This document shows, piece after piece, positions 33,609 through 42,706 of a stretch of 64,000 nucleotides of DNA. The notes beneath the pieces are model-generated. The model saw only the letters and a program-made list of their open reading frames with translations, did not search any database and had not been told where the DNA came from. Made by a program: the position numbers and the translations under genes. Positions within the stretch are counted from its first letter, which is position 1; every line of letters starts with the position of its first letter. The stretch is from Bosea sp. (in: a-proteobacteria) (GTDB lineage Bacteria > Pseudomonadota > Alphaproteobacteria > Rhizobiales > Beijerinckiaceae): contig NZ_JAMLIX010000002.1 of the NCBI RefSeq assembly GCF_023953965.1, positions 372,001-436,000 on the forward strand, written 5' to 3'.

Positions 33609-34763
33609 TCACGGTTTGGTGTCGCCGTTCACCTGATGGGCCGAGGGGAGGGACAGGAGGATACGCGTAAGCTCGTTCTGGGAGCGTATGTTCATTTTCT
33701 CGAAGCAGTGCGTGAGATGCGTCTTCGTCGTCAACGGCGATATGCCGAGAGCCTGGGCCGCCTGCGGTCCGCTCAGGCCGCTTCCGATCAGGCTCGCCAC
33801 GCGCGCCTCCGCCTTCGTCAGCCCGAAAGTGGCCTGCAACACGGAGATTGCAGCGACATGGCGTATCGTCGGGTCGATGACCATCACCAGCACCCGGGCG
33901 AAGCTGACGGCTTCCCAGAGCGCGAAAGCCGGGGGCGGCAGCGGGACGGGGATGACGACGAGTGGCGCTTCGCCCGAGGAACGGGACAGGCGCAAAGGCT
34001 CTCCCGGCTCGCCGCCCTTGCCGGTCGCGACGGCGAGCGCGCTCGCCAATAGCCGCGCCAGGGCGCTCCTTTCGCTGGGGATCTCCGCCGTCAGCTGCGG
34101 CCTTTCTCCGTTGGCGTAGACGAGGCCGCTGCCGCTGCGCAGCAGCGTCTCGGCGGGGCTGTTGGCATGGACGACGCCGCCTCGCCCGTCGAGGAGGAAT
34201 GCGGGATTGGGCAGGAGCTCCAGAACCTTGGTCAACTGCCTGCTGCCGTCGGCCAGCGCGCCGAGGTGCAGGGTCGCGTCGACGGCCCGGTTGATATGCG
34301 GTGCCAGGCGCGCCAACTGCTTGCGCATATGTTCGATGCGGCTTTCCGCGCGCGCCGACAGGGCAAACCCCACGCCTCCCACGCCTCCACCAAAAGAAAG
34401 ACTGCGATGGCTGATAGCCAGCATATCGGTGATGCCTTGCGGCAACAGAACATCGGCATGGAACGCCGTTCTTTGTACAACCTTGCGTTCAACCAGTGAA
34501 CTTATGGCAACGGCTTGCTCGAATGGCTGTTTCGCCATGGTCGAGGTCCATGGATTCTGCGTATAATTTTTTAAATAGACATCCGTCAAAACAGGATCGA
34601 GGCGCCCGACGACCATCATGCCGTTGCCGCCCGGGGGAGGATTGTAGATCAGTTGTCCGCCAAGGCAGCCCAGATAATCGGAAATCCTGATCAGCGTGCG
34701 AGGCCATTGGTTCGGATCGGCGAGCGCGGCATAGATTTCGTGGAGCAGGGCTTCGTACGCCAT
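33609..34763 (-). CDS. LuxR-family transcriptional regulator
   Basis: 384 residues. The C-terminal about 315-375 is a LuxR helix-turn-helix (FGLTKAEARVASLIGSGLSGPQAA and GISPLTTKTHLTHCFEKMNIRSQNELTR). The middle (about 175-290) looks like a PAS fold (LLPNPAFLLDGRGGVVHANSPAE). The N-terminal region is an uncharacterised sensory part, and its coding sequence (about 34380-34600) is visibly more A/T rich than the rest. Convergent with the PQ-loop gene. Target genes are not evident. Confidence 0.87.
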   Translation of the reverse strand: MAYEALLHEIYAALADPNQWPRTLIRISDYLGCLGGQLIYNPPPGGNGMMVVGRLDPVLTDVYLKNYTQNPWTSTMAKQPFEQAVAISSLVERKVVQRTAFHADVLLPQGITDMLAISHRSLSFGGGVGGVGFALSARAESRIEHMRKQLARLAPHINRAVDATLHLGALADGSRQLTKVLELLPNPAFLLDGRGGVVHANSPAETLLRSGSGLVYANGERPQLTAEIPSERSALARLLASALAVATGKGGEPGEPLRLSRSSGEAPLVVIPVPLPPPAFALWEAVSFARVLVMVIDPTIRHVAAISVLQATFGLTKAEARVASLIGSGLSGPQAAQALGISPLTTKTHLTHCFEKMNIRSQNELTRILLSLPSAHQVNGDTKP

Positions 34764-34971
34764 CGCAAACCCCGGTTTCGTTGCGCCGGGCAGGGCTGTC
34801 TGTCGCCGGCGCCCGGCCTGATGGTCCCGATGTCAGGTTAGGACGAGCGCTTTCCGGACTGCCTCCCCCGATCGGAGGAGGCGCATCCTCGGAAAGCCGT
34901 CAGCGCGCCTCTCGCGCCGGGTCGAGAAGGCCGGAATCCCTCAGCCGCCGGGAGGGGAGGCGGGAACGGCG

Positions 34972-35313
34972 TCACTCCGTCAGCCGGATCACGCGGTCCT
35001 TGCACAGATCCATGCCGTCGGCATCGGTCTCGGCCTCGTCGGCGAACTTGCCCAGGATGAAATAGCTGCAGCCCTGCGGCTTGTTGAGCTTGAGCGTCGT
35101 GCTCTTGCCGGGCGCCAGCGGCTTGGCGAGCTTGGCGACGAGGCGGGACTGCTCGCCGGTGGTGGCGATCTCCAGGCTTTCGAGCGGCACGGCGCGCTGG
35201 TTGGTGATGGTGATCTGGGGGTGGGGCCTGGCGCCCTGCGCCAGGGCGGGCAGGGCGATCAGGATCGCGGCGCCGATGCCGATCCCGCGGGCGACGAGTT
35301 GGTGGGCCTTCAT
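34972..35313 (-). CDS. Small periplasmic protein, unknown
   Basis: 113 residues from ATG 35313. Signal peptide to about residue 26 (ALPALAQGA). The mature part is a small beta-rich domain (PQITITNQRAVPLESLEIATTG, KPLAPGKSTTLKL) with two cysteines (QGCSYFILG, MDLCKDRVIR). It resembles small immunoglobulin-like periplasmic domains. Unknown function. Confidence 0.75.
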   Translation of the reverse strand: MKAHQLVARGIGIGAAILIALPALAQGARPHPQITITNQRAVPLESLEIATTGEQSRLVAKLAKPLAPGKSTTLKLNKPQGCSYFILGKFADEAETDADGMDLCKDRVIRLTE

Positions 35314-35495
35314 GGTGGTTCCTTCCCCGATGTCGGGCGTTTCCCGCCCGGCCGGGATCAGACATCGCGCTTTCGGCGAGAGCAAGGCCGTTCGGGGGCA
35401 GGGGCCGCCGCGGATCGTGGAAGATCGTCGAAGATCGCCCATGCAACGGCGCGCGATTGCGCCTATATGAGCGCTCCAACTGGAATCGTTCGAAT

Positions 35496-37406
35496 ATGTC
35501 CGTGCCGTCAGCGCCGCCTCCGGCGCCGGGTTTCTCCCACTCTGCCGTCATCCAGCCCGGGTCCGGCTTCTTCGCCACCTTCCGCGCCCTCTGGCCCTAT
35601 CTCTGGCCGGCTGAGCGCGCCGATCTGCGCGGCCGCGTCGTCGCAGCCTTCGCCCTGATGCTCGCCGGGCGGCTGGTGCTGATGGGCGTGCCTTTCACCT
35701 TCAAATGGGTGACGGACGCGCTCGCCGGCAGCAATGCCAGCCTCGCGCAATGGCTGCCCTGGCTCGTCGGGGCGCCGCTGGCGCTGACGGTGCTCTACGG
35801 TCTCGCCCGCGTCGGGGCTGCGGCCTTCGTCCAGCTGCGCGACGCCATCTTCGCGCCGGTCTTCATGCACGCGGTGCGCACGCTCGCGCTCCAGACCTTC
35901 GGGCACCTGCACCATCTTTCGCTGCGCTTTCATCTCGAGCGCAAGACCGGCGGTCTCACCCGCGTGCTGGAGCGCGGCCGCAACGGCATCGAGGAGATGG
36001 TCAGGCTCGGCCTCAACCAGCTCGTGCCGGTGATCATCGAGGTCGTGCTGATCGTCGCCGTGCTGCTCTATCTGTTCGACTGGCGCTATGTCGCGGTCCT
36101 GGTCGCGATGGTCACGACCTATATGACCTATACGATCAAGGCCACCGAATGGCGCATCGCCATCCGCTCGGCGATGAACGAATCCGACACCGACGCCAAC
36201 GCCAAGGCGATCGATTCGCTGCTCAACTACGAGACGGTGAAGTATTTCGGCGCCGAGGCCCGCGAGACCGCCCGCTACGACCGCTCGATGGCGCGCTACG
36301 AGCGGAACTCGGTCAAATCCTACACCTCGCTCGCCTGGCTCAATTTCGGCCAGGCGGCGATCTTCACGGTGGGGCTGACGCTCTCGATGGTGATGGCGGT
36401 GCGCGGCTTCCAGGCCGGGACCAACACGGTCGGCGACCTGATCCTGATCAACTCCATGCTGGTCCAGCTCTATCTGCCGCTGAACTTCATGGGCACGGTC
36501 TATCGCGAGATCAAGCAGGCGACGCTCGACATCGGCGAGATGTTTTCGCTGATCGGCCGCGATCCCGAGATCCGCGACAGGCCGGGCGCCCTGCCGCTTT
36601 CGGTCCCGGCCGGGGAGGTCAGGTTCGAGGGTGTGCATTTCGCCTATGTGCCGGAGCGGCCGATCCTGCGCGGCGTCTCGTTCAAGGTCGAGCCGGGGCG
36701 CACCGTCGCCATCGTCGGCCCCTCCGGCGCCGGCAAGTCGACGATCTCGCGGCTGCTCTTCCGCTTCTACGAGCCGCAGGAAGGCCGCATCCTGATCGAC
36801 GGCCAGCCGATCGCCGATGTGCAGCAGGTCTCGTTGCGCGCCGCGATCGGCATGGTCCCGCAGGATACGGTGCTGTTCAACGACACGATCGAGTACAACA
36901 TCCGCTACGGCCGGCCCGAGGCGACGCTTCCGGAGGTCGAGGAGGCGGCGCGGCTCGCCCAGATCGACCGCTTCATCCGCACCCTGCCGGAAGGCTACGC
37001 CACCTCGGTCGGCGAGCGCGGCCTGAAGCTCTCGGGCGGCGAGAAGCAGCGTGTCGCCATCGCCCGCACCATCCTGAAGGGCCCGCCGATCCTGGTGCTC
37101 GACGAGGCGACCTCGGCGCTCGATTCCTTCACCGAGAAGGAGATCCAGGATGCGCTCGACCGCGTCAGCGAGGGCCGCACCACGCTGGTCATCGCGCATC
37201 GGCTCTCCACCGTGGTCAATGCCGACGAGATCATCGTGCTCGACAAGGGCGTCATCGTCGAGCGCGGCCATCATCGCGATTTGCTCGCGTCCGGTGGTGT
37301 CTATGCCGCGATGTGGAACCGCCAGCGCGAGGTCGACGAGGCCAAGGCCACCCTCCAGCGCGCGACGCAGGAAGAAGGGGAGAGCGTGCGCCTCAGCATC
37401 TCCTGA
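35496..37406 (+). CDS. Atm1-type ABC exporter (fused permease-ATPase)
   Basis: 636 residues from ATG 35496 (a longer frame from 35457 exists). Six transmembrane helices in about 30-330, including RLVLMGVPFTFKWVTDAL; the region TGGLTRVLERGRNGIEE and NYETVKYFGAEARE are typical of the Atm1/HMT1 subfamily. The ATPase domain has GPSGAGKST (Walker A, about 408-416), LSGGEKQRV (signature) and ILVLDEATSALD (Walker B). Atm1-like exporters move glutathione-linked or metal-related compounds and help iron-sulfur and heavy-metal homeostasis. Confidence 0.92.
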   Translation: MSVPSAPPPAPGFSHSAVIQPGSGFFATFRALWPYLWPAERADLRGRVVAAFALMLAGRLVLMGVPFTFKWVTDALAGSNASLAQWLPWLVGAPLALTVLYGLARVGAAAFVQLRDAIFAPVFMHAVRTLALQTFGHLHHLSLRFHLERKTGGLTRVLERGRNGIEEMVRLGLNQLVPVIIEVVLIVAVLLYLFDWRYVAVLVAMVTTYMTYTIKATEWRIAIRSAMNESDTDANAKAIDSLLNYETVKYFGAEARETARYDRSMARYERNSVKSYTSLAWLNFGQAAIFTVGLTLSMVMAVRGFQAGTNTVGDLILINSMLVQLYLPLNFMGTVYREIKQATLDIGEMFSLIGRDPEIRDRPGALPLSVPAGEVRFEGVHFAYVPERPILRGVSFKVEPGRTVAIVGPSGAGKSTISRLLFRFYEPQEGRILIDGQPIADVQQVSLRAAIGMVPQDTVLFNDTIEYNIRYGRPEATLPEVEEAARLAQIDRFIRTLPEGYATSVGERGLKLSGGEKQRVAIARTILKGPPILVLDEATSALDSFTEKEIQDALDRVSEGRTTLVIAHRLSTVVNADEIIVLDKGVIVERGHHRDLLASGGVYAAMWNRQREVDEAKATLQRATQEEGESVRLSIS

Positions 37407-37503
37407 GGGGACGCGGCCTCTTTCCCTCCCGGCCCGAAACCCCTAAATCAGCGCAGCCTCAACCATCTGCGCGCCTCGCGCCGCCAGAACAGCGGAACCT
37501 GCC

Positions 37504-38205
37504 ATGTCCCTCGTCGATTCCGTCCGCAAGGTGATCGTGCCCATCCACAAGGAGGGCTATGTCTTCATCGCGATCGGCCTCGTGGCGACGATCGTGCTCG
37601 CCAATCTCTGGTCGCCCTTCGGCTGGATCGGCGCGATCCTGACGGTCTGGATCTGCTATTTCTTCCGCGATCCCGTCCGGGTCACGCCGCAGCGGGAGGG
37701 GCTGGTGATCTCGCCGGCGGATGGCTGCGTCAGCCAGATCGCCCGGGCCCTGCCGCCGCCGGAGCTCGAGCTGCCGGCCGAGCCGATGACCCGGATCTCG
37801 ATCTTCATGAACGTCTTCGACTGCCATGTGAACCGGGCGCCGGTTCCCGGCCGCATCCTGAAGATGGCCTATACGCCGGGCCTCTTCCTCAACGCCGAGC
37901 TCGACAAGGCGAGCGACGACAACGAGCGCAACGCGCTGGCGATCGAGACCGCCGCCGGCGCCATCGGCGTCGTCCAGATCGCCGGGCTGATCGCGCGGCG
38001 CATCGTGCCCTTCGTCAAGGAAGGCGACACGCTCGCCGCCGGCGAGCGCTTCGGGCTGATCCGCTTCGGCTCGCGCGTCGACGTCTATCTGCCGGCCGAT
38101 GTCGTGCCGCTGGTCGGCGAGGGGCAAACCGCGATCGCCGGCGAGACCGTGCTCGCCGATCTTGCCGGCAACGAGCCCATGGCGCGCAGCTTCCGCGACA
38201 TCTGA
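37504..38205 (+). CDS. psd: Phosphatidylserine decarboxylase
   Basis: 233 residues, the short archaeal/alphaproteobacterial type. Two N-terminal transmembrane segments, then YFFRDPVRVTP, LVISPADGCVS, RISIFMNVFDCHVNRAPVPG and the auto-cleavage site FGSRVDVYLP at about 188-197 where Gly-Ser processing makes the pyruvoyl group. It converts phosphatidylserine to phosphatidylethanolamine. Pairs with pssA 45 bp downstream. Confidence 0.96.
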   Translation: MSLVDSVRKVIVPIHKEGYVFIAIGLVATIVLANLWSPFGWIGAILTVWICYFFRDPVRVTPQREGLVISPADGCVSQIARALPPPELELPAEPMTRISIFMNVFDCHVNRAPVPGRILKMAYTPGLFLNAELDKASDDNERNALAIETAAGAIGVVQIAGLIARRIVPFVKEGDTLAAGERFGLIRFGSRVDVYLPADVVPLVGEGQTAIAGETVLADLAGNEPMARSFRDI

Positions 38206-38250
38206 GGCACAAGCTAGCGCGGACCCCGAAAACCGCGTATCCCGGCTGGC

Positions 38251-39087
38251 ATGAGCGACCTCTTTCCACCCTTCGAGCCGGAGCGCGTCGAATCGAGGCG
38301 CGCCCGCTTCAGGCCGATTCCCTTCCGGCTGATCGCACCGAACCTCGTCACGCTGCTGGCGCTCTGCCTCGGCCTCACGGCGATGCGTCTCGTCGTCGAG
38401 AACAAGCTCGAGACGGCGACGATCTGCATCCTGATCGCGGCGGCGCTCGATGGCGTCGACGGGCGCCTCGCCCGCATGCTGAAGGGCACCTCGCGCTTCG
38501 GCGCCGAGCTCGATTCCCTGTCGGATTTCGTCAATTTCGGCGTCGCCACCGGCTATGTGCTGTGGATCTTCGTCCTGCACGACCTGAAATCCGTGGGCTG
38601 GATCATCGTGCTGACGCTGGCCTGCGCCATGGCTCTCCGGCTCGCGCGCTTCAACGTGATGATCGACGATCCCGACCGCCCCGACTGGCAGAAGGATTTC
38701 TTCGTCGGCATGCCGGCGCCCGCCGGCGCGATCACCGCGCTGCTGCCGGTCTATCTCCACATCATCGGCGTTCCGGTGCAGGACTACGGCGCGCTCTTCG
38801 TCGGCCTCTACATCCTGTTCATCGCCTTCCTGACGATCTCGCGCATTCCCTGCTATGCCGGCAAGACGCTGGGCATGCGCATTCCGAGGACGCAGGTGCT
38901 GCCGATCTTCGTCGCCGTCGTGATCGTGGCCGGGCTGCTCTTCGCCTACACCTTCGAGGTGCTGGCGATCGTCGTCATCGCCTATCTCGCGCTCATTCCG
39001 GTGAGCGTCGCCCGCTACCGCAGGCTGGAGCGCGCGCACGCGCTGGCGCCTCCCGCGGCGGCGGCAACGCCCGACGGCCCGGCCTGA
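38251..39087 (+). CDS. pssA: CDP-diacylglycerol--serine O-phosphatidyltransferase
   Basis: 278 residues, multi-pass membrane protein. The CDP-alcohol phosphotransferase motif D-G-x2-A-R-x8-G-x3-D-x3-D is complete (DGRLARMLKG, then FGAELDSLSD, about 70-90). It makes phosphatidylserine, the substrate of the psd product encoded just upstream. The C-terminus has an Ala/Pro-rich tail. Confidence 0.96.
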   Translation: MSDLFPPFEPERVESRRARFRPIPFRLIAPNLVTLLALCLGLTAMRLVVENKLETATICILIAAALDGVDGRLARMLKGTSRFGAELDSLSDFVNFGVATGYVLWIFVLHDLKSVGWIIVLTLACAMALRLARFNVMIDDPDRPDWQKDFFVGMPAPAGAITALLPVYLHIIGVPVQDYGALFVGLYILFIAFLTISRIPCYAGKTLGMRIPRTQVLPIFVAVVIVAGLLFAYTFEVLAIVVIAYLALIPVSVARYRRLERAHALAPPAAAATPDGPA

Positions 39088-39133
39088 TCAGCCGCCTTCC
39101 CGAAATGCGCCTTCCCGGAATGACAGGGGAGTT

Positions 39134-39517
39134 CTAGCGGCGAAACCGGCCGAGGCGGGTGGCGTTGGCGCGGGTGCGCCGGGCGAAGGGTTCCAGCGTG
39201 CTGTCGGCGACCCGGACCGCCGCCGCCGTGAGATCGAAGCGGCCGGTCGGGTTGAGGGTGAAGCTCCACCAGAAGGCGGTCGTCGCCTGGGTGGCGGCGA
39301 AGCTGCTCTCGACCACGGCCAGCATCTTCTCGATCACCGCCTTGGCGGCCTCGCGCTGGCCGCGGCTGTCGCCGAAGGCGCCCTTCATCAAGAGCGGCAT
39401 CCGCATCGCGATGGTGAGGCTCGCTTCCGCATGCATGGTCACCAGGCGCGCCGCGAAGATCTGCGCCTCCACCCCGGTCGCCAGCGCGGAGTCCGTCGAT
39501 TGGCGCGGTTGCGGCAT
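39134..39517 (-). CDS. Phasin-like protein
   Basis: 127 residues from ATG 39517. An amphipathic helical protein (VEAQIFAARLVTMHAEASLTIAMRMPLLMKGAF, given here in parts: AQIFAARLVTMHAE and LTIAMRMPLL). The C-terminal WWSFTLNPTGRFD and PFARRTRANATRLGR segments match the phasin family of polyhydroxyalkanoate granule proteins in alphaproteobacteria. Size fits small phasins. Role in granules inferred from family. Confidence 0.72.
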   Translation of the reverse strand: MPQPRQSTDSALATGVEAQIFAARLVTMHAEASLTIAMRMPLLMKGAFGDSRGQREAAKAVIEKMLAVVESSFAATQATTAFWWSFTLNPTGRFDLTAAAVRVADSTLEPFARRTRANATRLGRFRR

Positions 39518-39814
39518 GATGGGGGACTCCGGAAGGCCGATGGAACAGGGGGCGGAACGCCGAGGGGGAAAGAAAGTCTGCCGCCAACGGCCGCGCTTGG
39601 CAATGCGTGGTATACCAGCCTGCCATGCAGCCGGTGACAATCACTCAACCCGGCGGTGACCGGTCCGGTTCCGGGAAACGCGCCACGGACGGATTTATCG
39701 GGGCGCGGAAATGCTCTAAAGGCTCTCCCGGTGCCGATCCCTCCCGGCACCGGAATCGTCTCGGATGGCAGTTTGAGCTTCTTCTCTTCCCCCAAGCATC
39801 CCGGCTGGCGGCCG

Positions 39815-40423
39815 ATGCTCGTCCTCGCCTCGGCCTCGCCGCGCCGTCTCGCGCTCCTGGAGCAGGCGGGGCTGAAGCCGGATGCGCTCCTCCCCGCCGA
39901 TCTCGACGAGACGCCGCACAAGGGCGAGCGCCCGCGCGATCTCGCCCGCCGCCTGGCGCGCGGGAAGGCCGAGGCCGCGCGCGAAGGCGCCCGTGCTCGC
40001 GCCGATCTCGAGGGCTGCTACATCGTCGCCGCCGATACGGTCGTGGCCGTCGGCCGGCGCATCCTGCCCAAGGCCGAGATCGTCGACGAGGCGGCGGCCT
40101 GCCTGCGCCTGCTCTCCGGAAGGGCGCACCGTGTCTATACCGGCGTCGCGCTGGTGACGCCGTCGGGCGCGATCCGCGACCGCATCGTCGAGACGCGGCT
40201 GCGCTTCAGGCGCCTTTCCACCGAGGACATCGAGCATTACCTTGCTTCGGGCGAGTGGCGCGGCAAGGCGGGCGGCTACGCCATCCAGGGCATCGCCGGC
40301 TCCTTCGTCGTCAAGCTCGTCGGCTCCTATACCGGCGTCGTCGGGCTGCCGCTCTACGAGACGGTGAACCTTCTCGGCGGCGAAGGTTTCCCCATCCGCT
40401 TCGGCTGGATGAACGCCGCCTGA
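39815..40423 (+). CDS. maf: Maf-type nucleotide pyrophosphatase
   Basis: 202 residues from ATG 39815. The start LVLASASPRRLALLEQAGL is the Maf hallmark. DLDETPHKGE, VAADTVVAVGRRILPK and EWRGKAGGYAIQGIAGSF follow in order. Hydrolyses non-canonical or canonical NTPs. Translation may begin a little further upstream, because the frame is open from 39656; the ATG chosen gives the usual family length. yacG follows 67 bp later, the usual pairing in alphaproteobacteria. Confidence 0.9.
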   Translation: MLVLASASPRRLALLEQAGLKPDALLPADLDETPHKGERPRDLARRLARGKAEAAREGARARADLEGCYIVAADTVVAVGRRILPKAEIVDEAAACLRLLSGRAHRVYTGVALVTPSGAIRDRIVETRLRFRRLSTEDIEHYLASGEWRGKAGGYAIQGIAGSFVVKLVGSYTGVVGLPLYETVNLLGGEGFPIRFGWMNAA

Positions 40424-40490
40424 GGCGGGGGCGGCTCGCGCGGCCCTTCGATCGGCCGTATCGTCGTCGATGGAGGCATCGCGCATCAGC

Positions 40491-40694
40491 ATGACCGAAT
40501 CCGAAAAGGCGCCCCCGGCCGCGAGGCCCTGCCCGATCTGCGGCAAGCCGGCGCTCGCGCGCTTCCGGCCGTTCTGCTCGGCGCGCTGCGCCGACATCGA
40601 CCTCGGCCGCTGGCTCAAGGGCAACTACGTGATTCCCGGCGAGCCGGTCGACGAGGCGGACGAGGTCCCGCAACAGCGCGAGCGCGAGGACTGA
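40491..40694 (+). CDS. yacG: DNA gyrase inhibitor YacG
   Basis: 67 residues. Zinc site Cys14-x2-Cys17 (CPIC) and Cys29-x3-Cys33 (FCSARC), then CADIDLGRWLKGNYVIPGEP, the conserved YacG core. It binds the GyrB subunit. Start at ATG 40491 is preferred because it gives the usual short N-terminus. Confidence 0.93.
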   Translation: MTESEKAPPAARPCPICGKPALARFRPFCSARCADIDLGRWLKGNYVIPGEPVDEADEVPQQRERED

Positions 40695-40785
40695 GCGCAG
40701 GTCCGGAAAACAGCAGGGAGCCGGCGTTTCCGGCGGGATCTGCACCGCGGCCGCTCGTCCGGCGCGGTTCCGGCTCGCCCGAACC

Positions 40786-41175
40786 TCAGCGGGCCGGCTT
40801 CCACTTCCGCGAAATCCGGCGGATATAGGCCACCAAGCCATCCGTTTCGTAAGAAAGCATCCTGAACTCCGGCATGCCGGGATGCCTGACGACCGTGCCA
40901 TCGATCAGCACGGGAGCGGGATTGTTGTCCCGATAGCGTTCCGCGATCAGCGGGAAGCGCGGCGACTTCGGATTCGGGCTTTGGCCTGTCCGGCCGATCG
41001 CATGGCATCGGCTGCAATGTTGCTGCGCCACGCGCTCCCCGATCCTGGCGCTTTCGGCATTCTCCGGACGCTGGGCGTCGGCCGGCATTGCATGAGCCGG
41101 CGCAGCCGCCATCCCGATCGTGAGCGAGGCGGCCATGACGGCGAAAACAGCAGCGAATCGCAGGTGCTGGATCAT
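40786..41175 (-). CDS. Class I c-type cytochrome
   Basis: 129 residues from ATG 41175 (ATG 41181 also possible). Signal peptide to about residue 29 (AAAPAHAMP). Heme site CSRCH (CxxCH) at about 54-58; the distal methionine is probably in PGMPEFRML. It is a small soluble periplasmic monohaem cytochrome. No oxidase or dehydrogenase partner lies beside it. Confidence 0.9.
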   Translation of the reverse strand: MIQHLRFAAVFAVMAASLTIGMAAAPAHAMPADAQRPENAESARIGERVAQQHCSRCHAIGRTGQSPNPKSPRFPLIAERYRDNNPAPVLIDGTVVRHPGMPEFRMLSYETDGLVAYIRRISRKWKPAR

Positions 41176-41560
41176 GCTCAAGCTATAGCGCGGCCGTCAG
41201 CCGCCGCAACGACCTTCGGGCCGGCACCGGCTACCGGCGCGGCACGGGCCTCATGCGGACGATCGCCTCATAGGAGGCCGCGGTGATCGCGCAGCAGTCC
41301 GCATGCCTGGAGGGTTCGACAGTCTCCGACTTGTCGGCGGTCTTCAGCGAGAAGCGAATATCCGCAGCTGCGGCCGAAACGGTCTTATCCACACAGAGGG
41401 ATGCGGAGCTTCAGGCCGGCGGCTCGGCTTTCACATCGGTGGGGATGCGCCTGCGTTTCATGCGAAAAGGCATTCTCGCTCACCGTTGTTGACCAGTACG
41501 GCGAGGCTCAAGCCCTTGATCTGAGCTAACGTTCTGGCAGTCGATCGCTTTTGGGAAGGG
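41176..41560. other. Intergenic stretch without a supported gene
   Basis: A short frame (41283-41492) has no ribosome site, no recognisable family and poor coding character, so none is called. The left end of the island begins at 41561. This is likely the original chromosomal sequence that followed tRNA-Phe before insertion. Confidence 0.55.
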
Positions 41561-41583
41561 ATGGTGCCAGGGGCGGAATCGAA
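41561..41583. repeat. Distal attachment site (att) of the island
   Basis: ATGGTGCC-AGGGGCGGAATCGAA. It matches the tRNA-Phe 3' end at 52653-52676 except for one missing C. The sequence after it (ATATATCGACG) is unrelated to the tRNA. Confidence 0.88.
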
Positions 41584-41637
41584 TATATCGACGAAGAAAT
41601 TGATATATCTAATAATTTATTATTTGATTGTCTTATG

Positions 41638-41658
41638 AGGCCAACGAAAAGGCCAACA
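41638..41658. repeat. Integrase arm-type sites, distal end
   Basis: AGGCCAAC at 41638-41645 and AGGCCAACA at 41650-41658, direct repeats spaced 12 bp, in an otherwise A/T-rich segment. The same motif occurs at the other end beside the integrase gene. Confidence 0.7.
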
Positions 41659-41733
41659 AATCGCAGCGGTGCCTCTCGCCTCGGCCTTTTTCCGCTCGCC
41701 ATAATGTCGCAGGGCCTTCGAAAATCACGAACA

Positions 41734-42021
41734 TCAACCTTCGTCGCCCGCCGCCCCTTGCCGGGGCAGCGTTTCGATAAGGCGATCGAGGTCCGCGCGC
41801 AGAATCAGCGTGGCCCGGCCGAGCTTGCGCGGGACGATATGTCCATCGCGGATCAGAGCATAGAAGGTCGTCCGCCCGACGCCGATCAAATCGGCGGCCT
41901 CGTCGACGCGATACGCCAGCCGAACCCCTGCCCGATCGTGGCAGGCAGGACAGCGCCCCGCCGGCTCACGTTGCCCCTCGTCATCTCGCTTCAGCATGAA
42001 GGCGCCCTCGCCGGATCTCAT
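41734..42021 (-). CDS. AlpA-like DNA-binding protein (excisionase type)
   Basis: 95 residues (a start at 41997 would give 87). A CPACHDR segment is followed by a MerR/AlpA helix-turn-helix (VDEAADLIGVGRTTFYALIRDG, then HIVPRKLGRATLILRADLDRLIE). Proteins with this domain act as excisionases or activators in P4-like elements. It lies at the distal attachment end, next to the arm sites, a place where a directionality factor would make sense. Confidence 0.82.
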   Translation of the reverse strand: MRSGEGAFMLKRDDEGQREPAGRCPACHDRAGVRLAYRVDEAADLIGVGRTTFYALIRDGHIVPRKLGRATLILRADLDRLIETLPRQGAAGDEG

Positions 42022-42087
42022 GCTGAGCGATTCTGTGCATATCGATGCATACGACGAGAAGATTTTTCGGCCCGGCCTGCCACCGGG

Positions 42088-42510
42088 TCAATCGCGCTCT
42101 TCGCGGCGGGCCGCCGCCGTCCGCATTCGCCTCACCTCGCGAACCACCATCCTCCGGAACGCCTGCGCCACGGCTGCCGCCTCGAAACCCTTTCCGGTCA
42201 ATTCCCGAACGATCAGGCGCTCCCACTGAGGGCCATGCCGTTCGATATCCCGAGCGGAGCCCGAAACCACGATGCGCAGCACGGCCGCGGCGAAATCGTC
42301 GCGATCGGGCGTGCCGGCTCTCTTGAGCTTCTCGCGGTAATCGGCCTGGTAGGCCCGCTGCTTCCTCAACCGCCGGCGATAGCGGCGGGCGGCGTCGAGA
42401 TCGGAACCATCATCGTCATGCACGGGCGCTCTCCCTGGTTGGCCTCGTGCTGATCCAAAGAGGGCATATCCTGGAAAGACACCAACAGATTTTTTTTGCC
42501 GATCGCGCAT
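42088..42510 (-). CDS. Hypothetical island protein, basic
   Basis: 140 residues as the long frame. A shorter GTG start at about 42423 (beginning at HDDDGSD) is equally plausible. Strongly basic helix near the start (ARRYRRRLRKQRAYQADYREKLKRAG), then DFAAAVLRIVVSGSARDIER and a basic C-terminus (MVVREVRRMRTAAARREE). The charge suggests nucleic-acid binding. No family recognised. Confidence 0.55.
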   Translation of the reverse strand: MRDRQKKSVGVFPGYALFGSARGQPGRAPVHDDDGSDLDAARRYRRRLRKQRAYQADYREKLKRAGTPDRDDFAAAVLRIVVSGSARDIERHGPQWERLIVRELTGKGFEAAAVAQAFRRMVVREVRRMRTAAARREERD

Positions 42511-42528
42511 TTTCGACCGCCACAGAAA

Positions 42529-42602
42529 ACCGGGAGAGCTCTCCGGATTTCATTCTTCGCTACATCATTAGGAACGCTATCCAGGTTTGCTAACCGGGAG
42601 AG
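42529..42602. promoter_or_regulatory. Repeated palindromic site in divergent intergenic region
   Basis: CCGGGAGAGCTCTCCGG (42530-42546) is a near-perfect palindrome, and its half ACCGGGAGAG recurs at 42593-42602, 64 bp away. The region separates the genes at 42088 and 42707, which are divergent, so it may hold their operators. Confidence 0.55.
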
Positions 42603-42706
42603 GAAACATAGGTTTCGCGCTGCCCCGGCCGAAGCCGACGTGGCGGACTGTTGATGGAACGCTCGCGATCTCCCAGGCTGAGGATGGTCATGGGAGTCGC
42701 CACTGA

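Noticed and set aside
41283..41492. Possible 69-residue gene between cytochrome c and the island
   Set aside because: No ribosome site, no family resemblance and it lies in a likely post-tRNA spacer. Not called.
41638..41658. CRISPR-like repeat
   Set aside because: Only two 8-9 bp units with 3-4 bp between them; matching copies beside the integrase point to arm sites.
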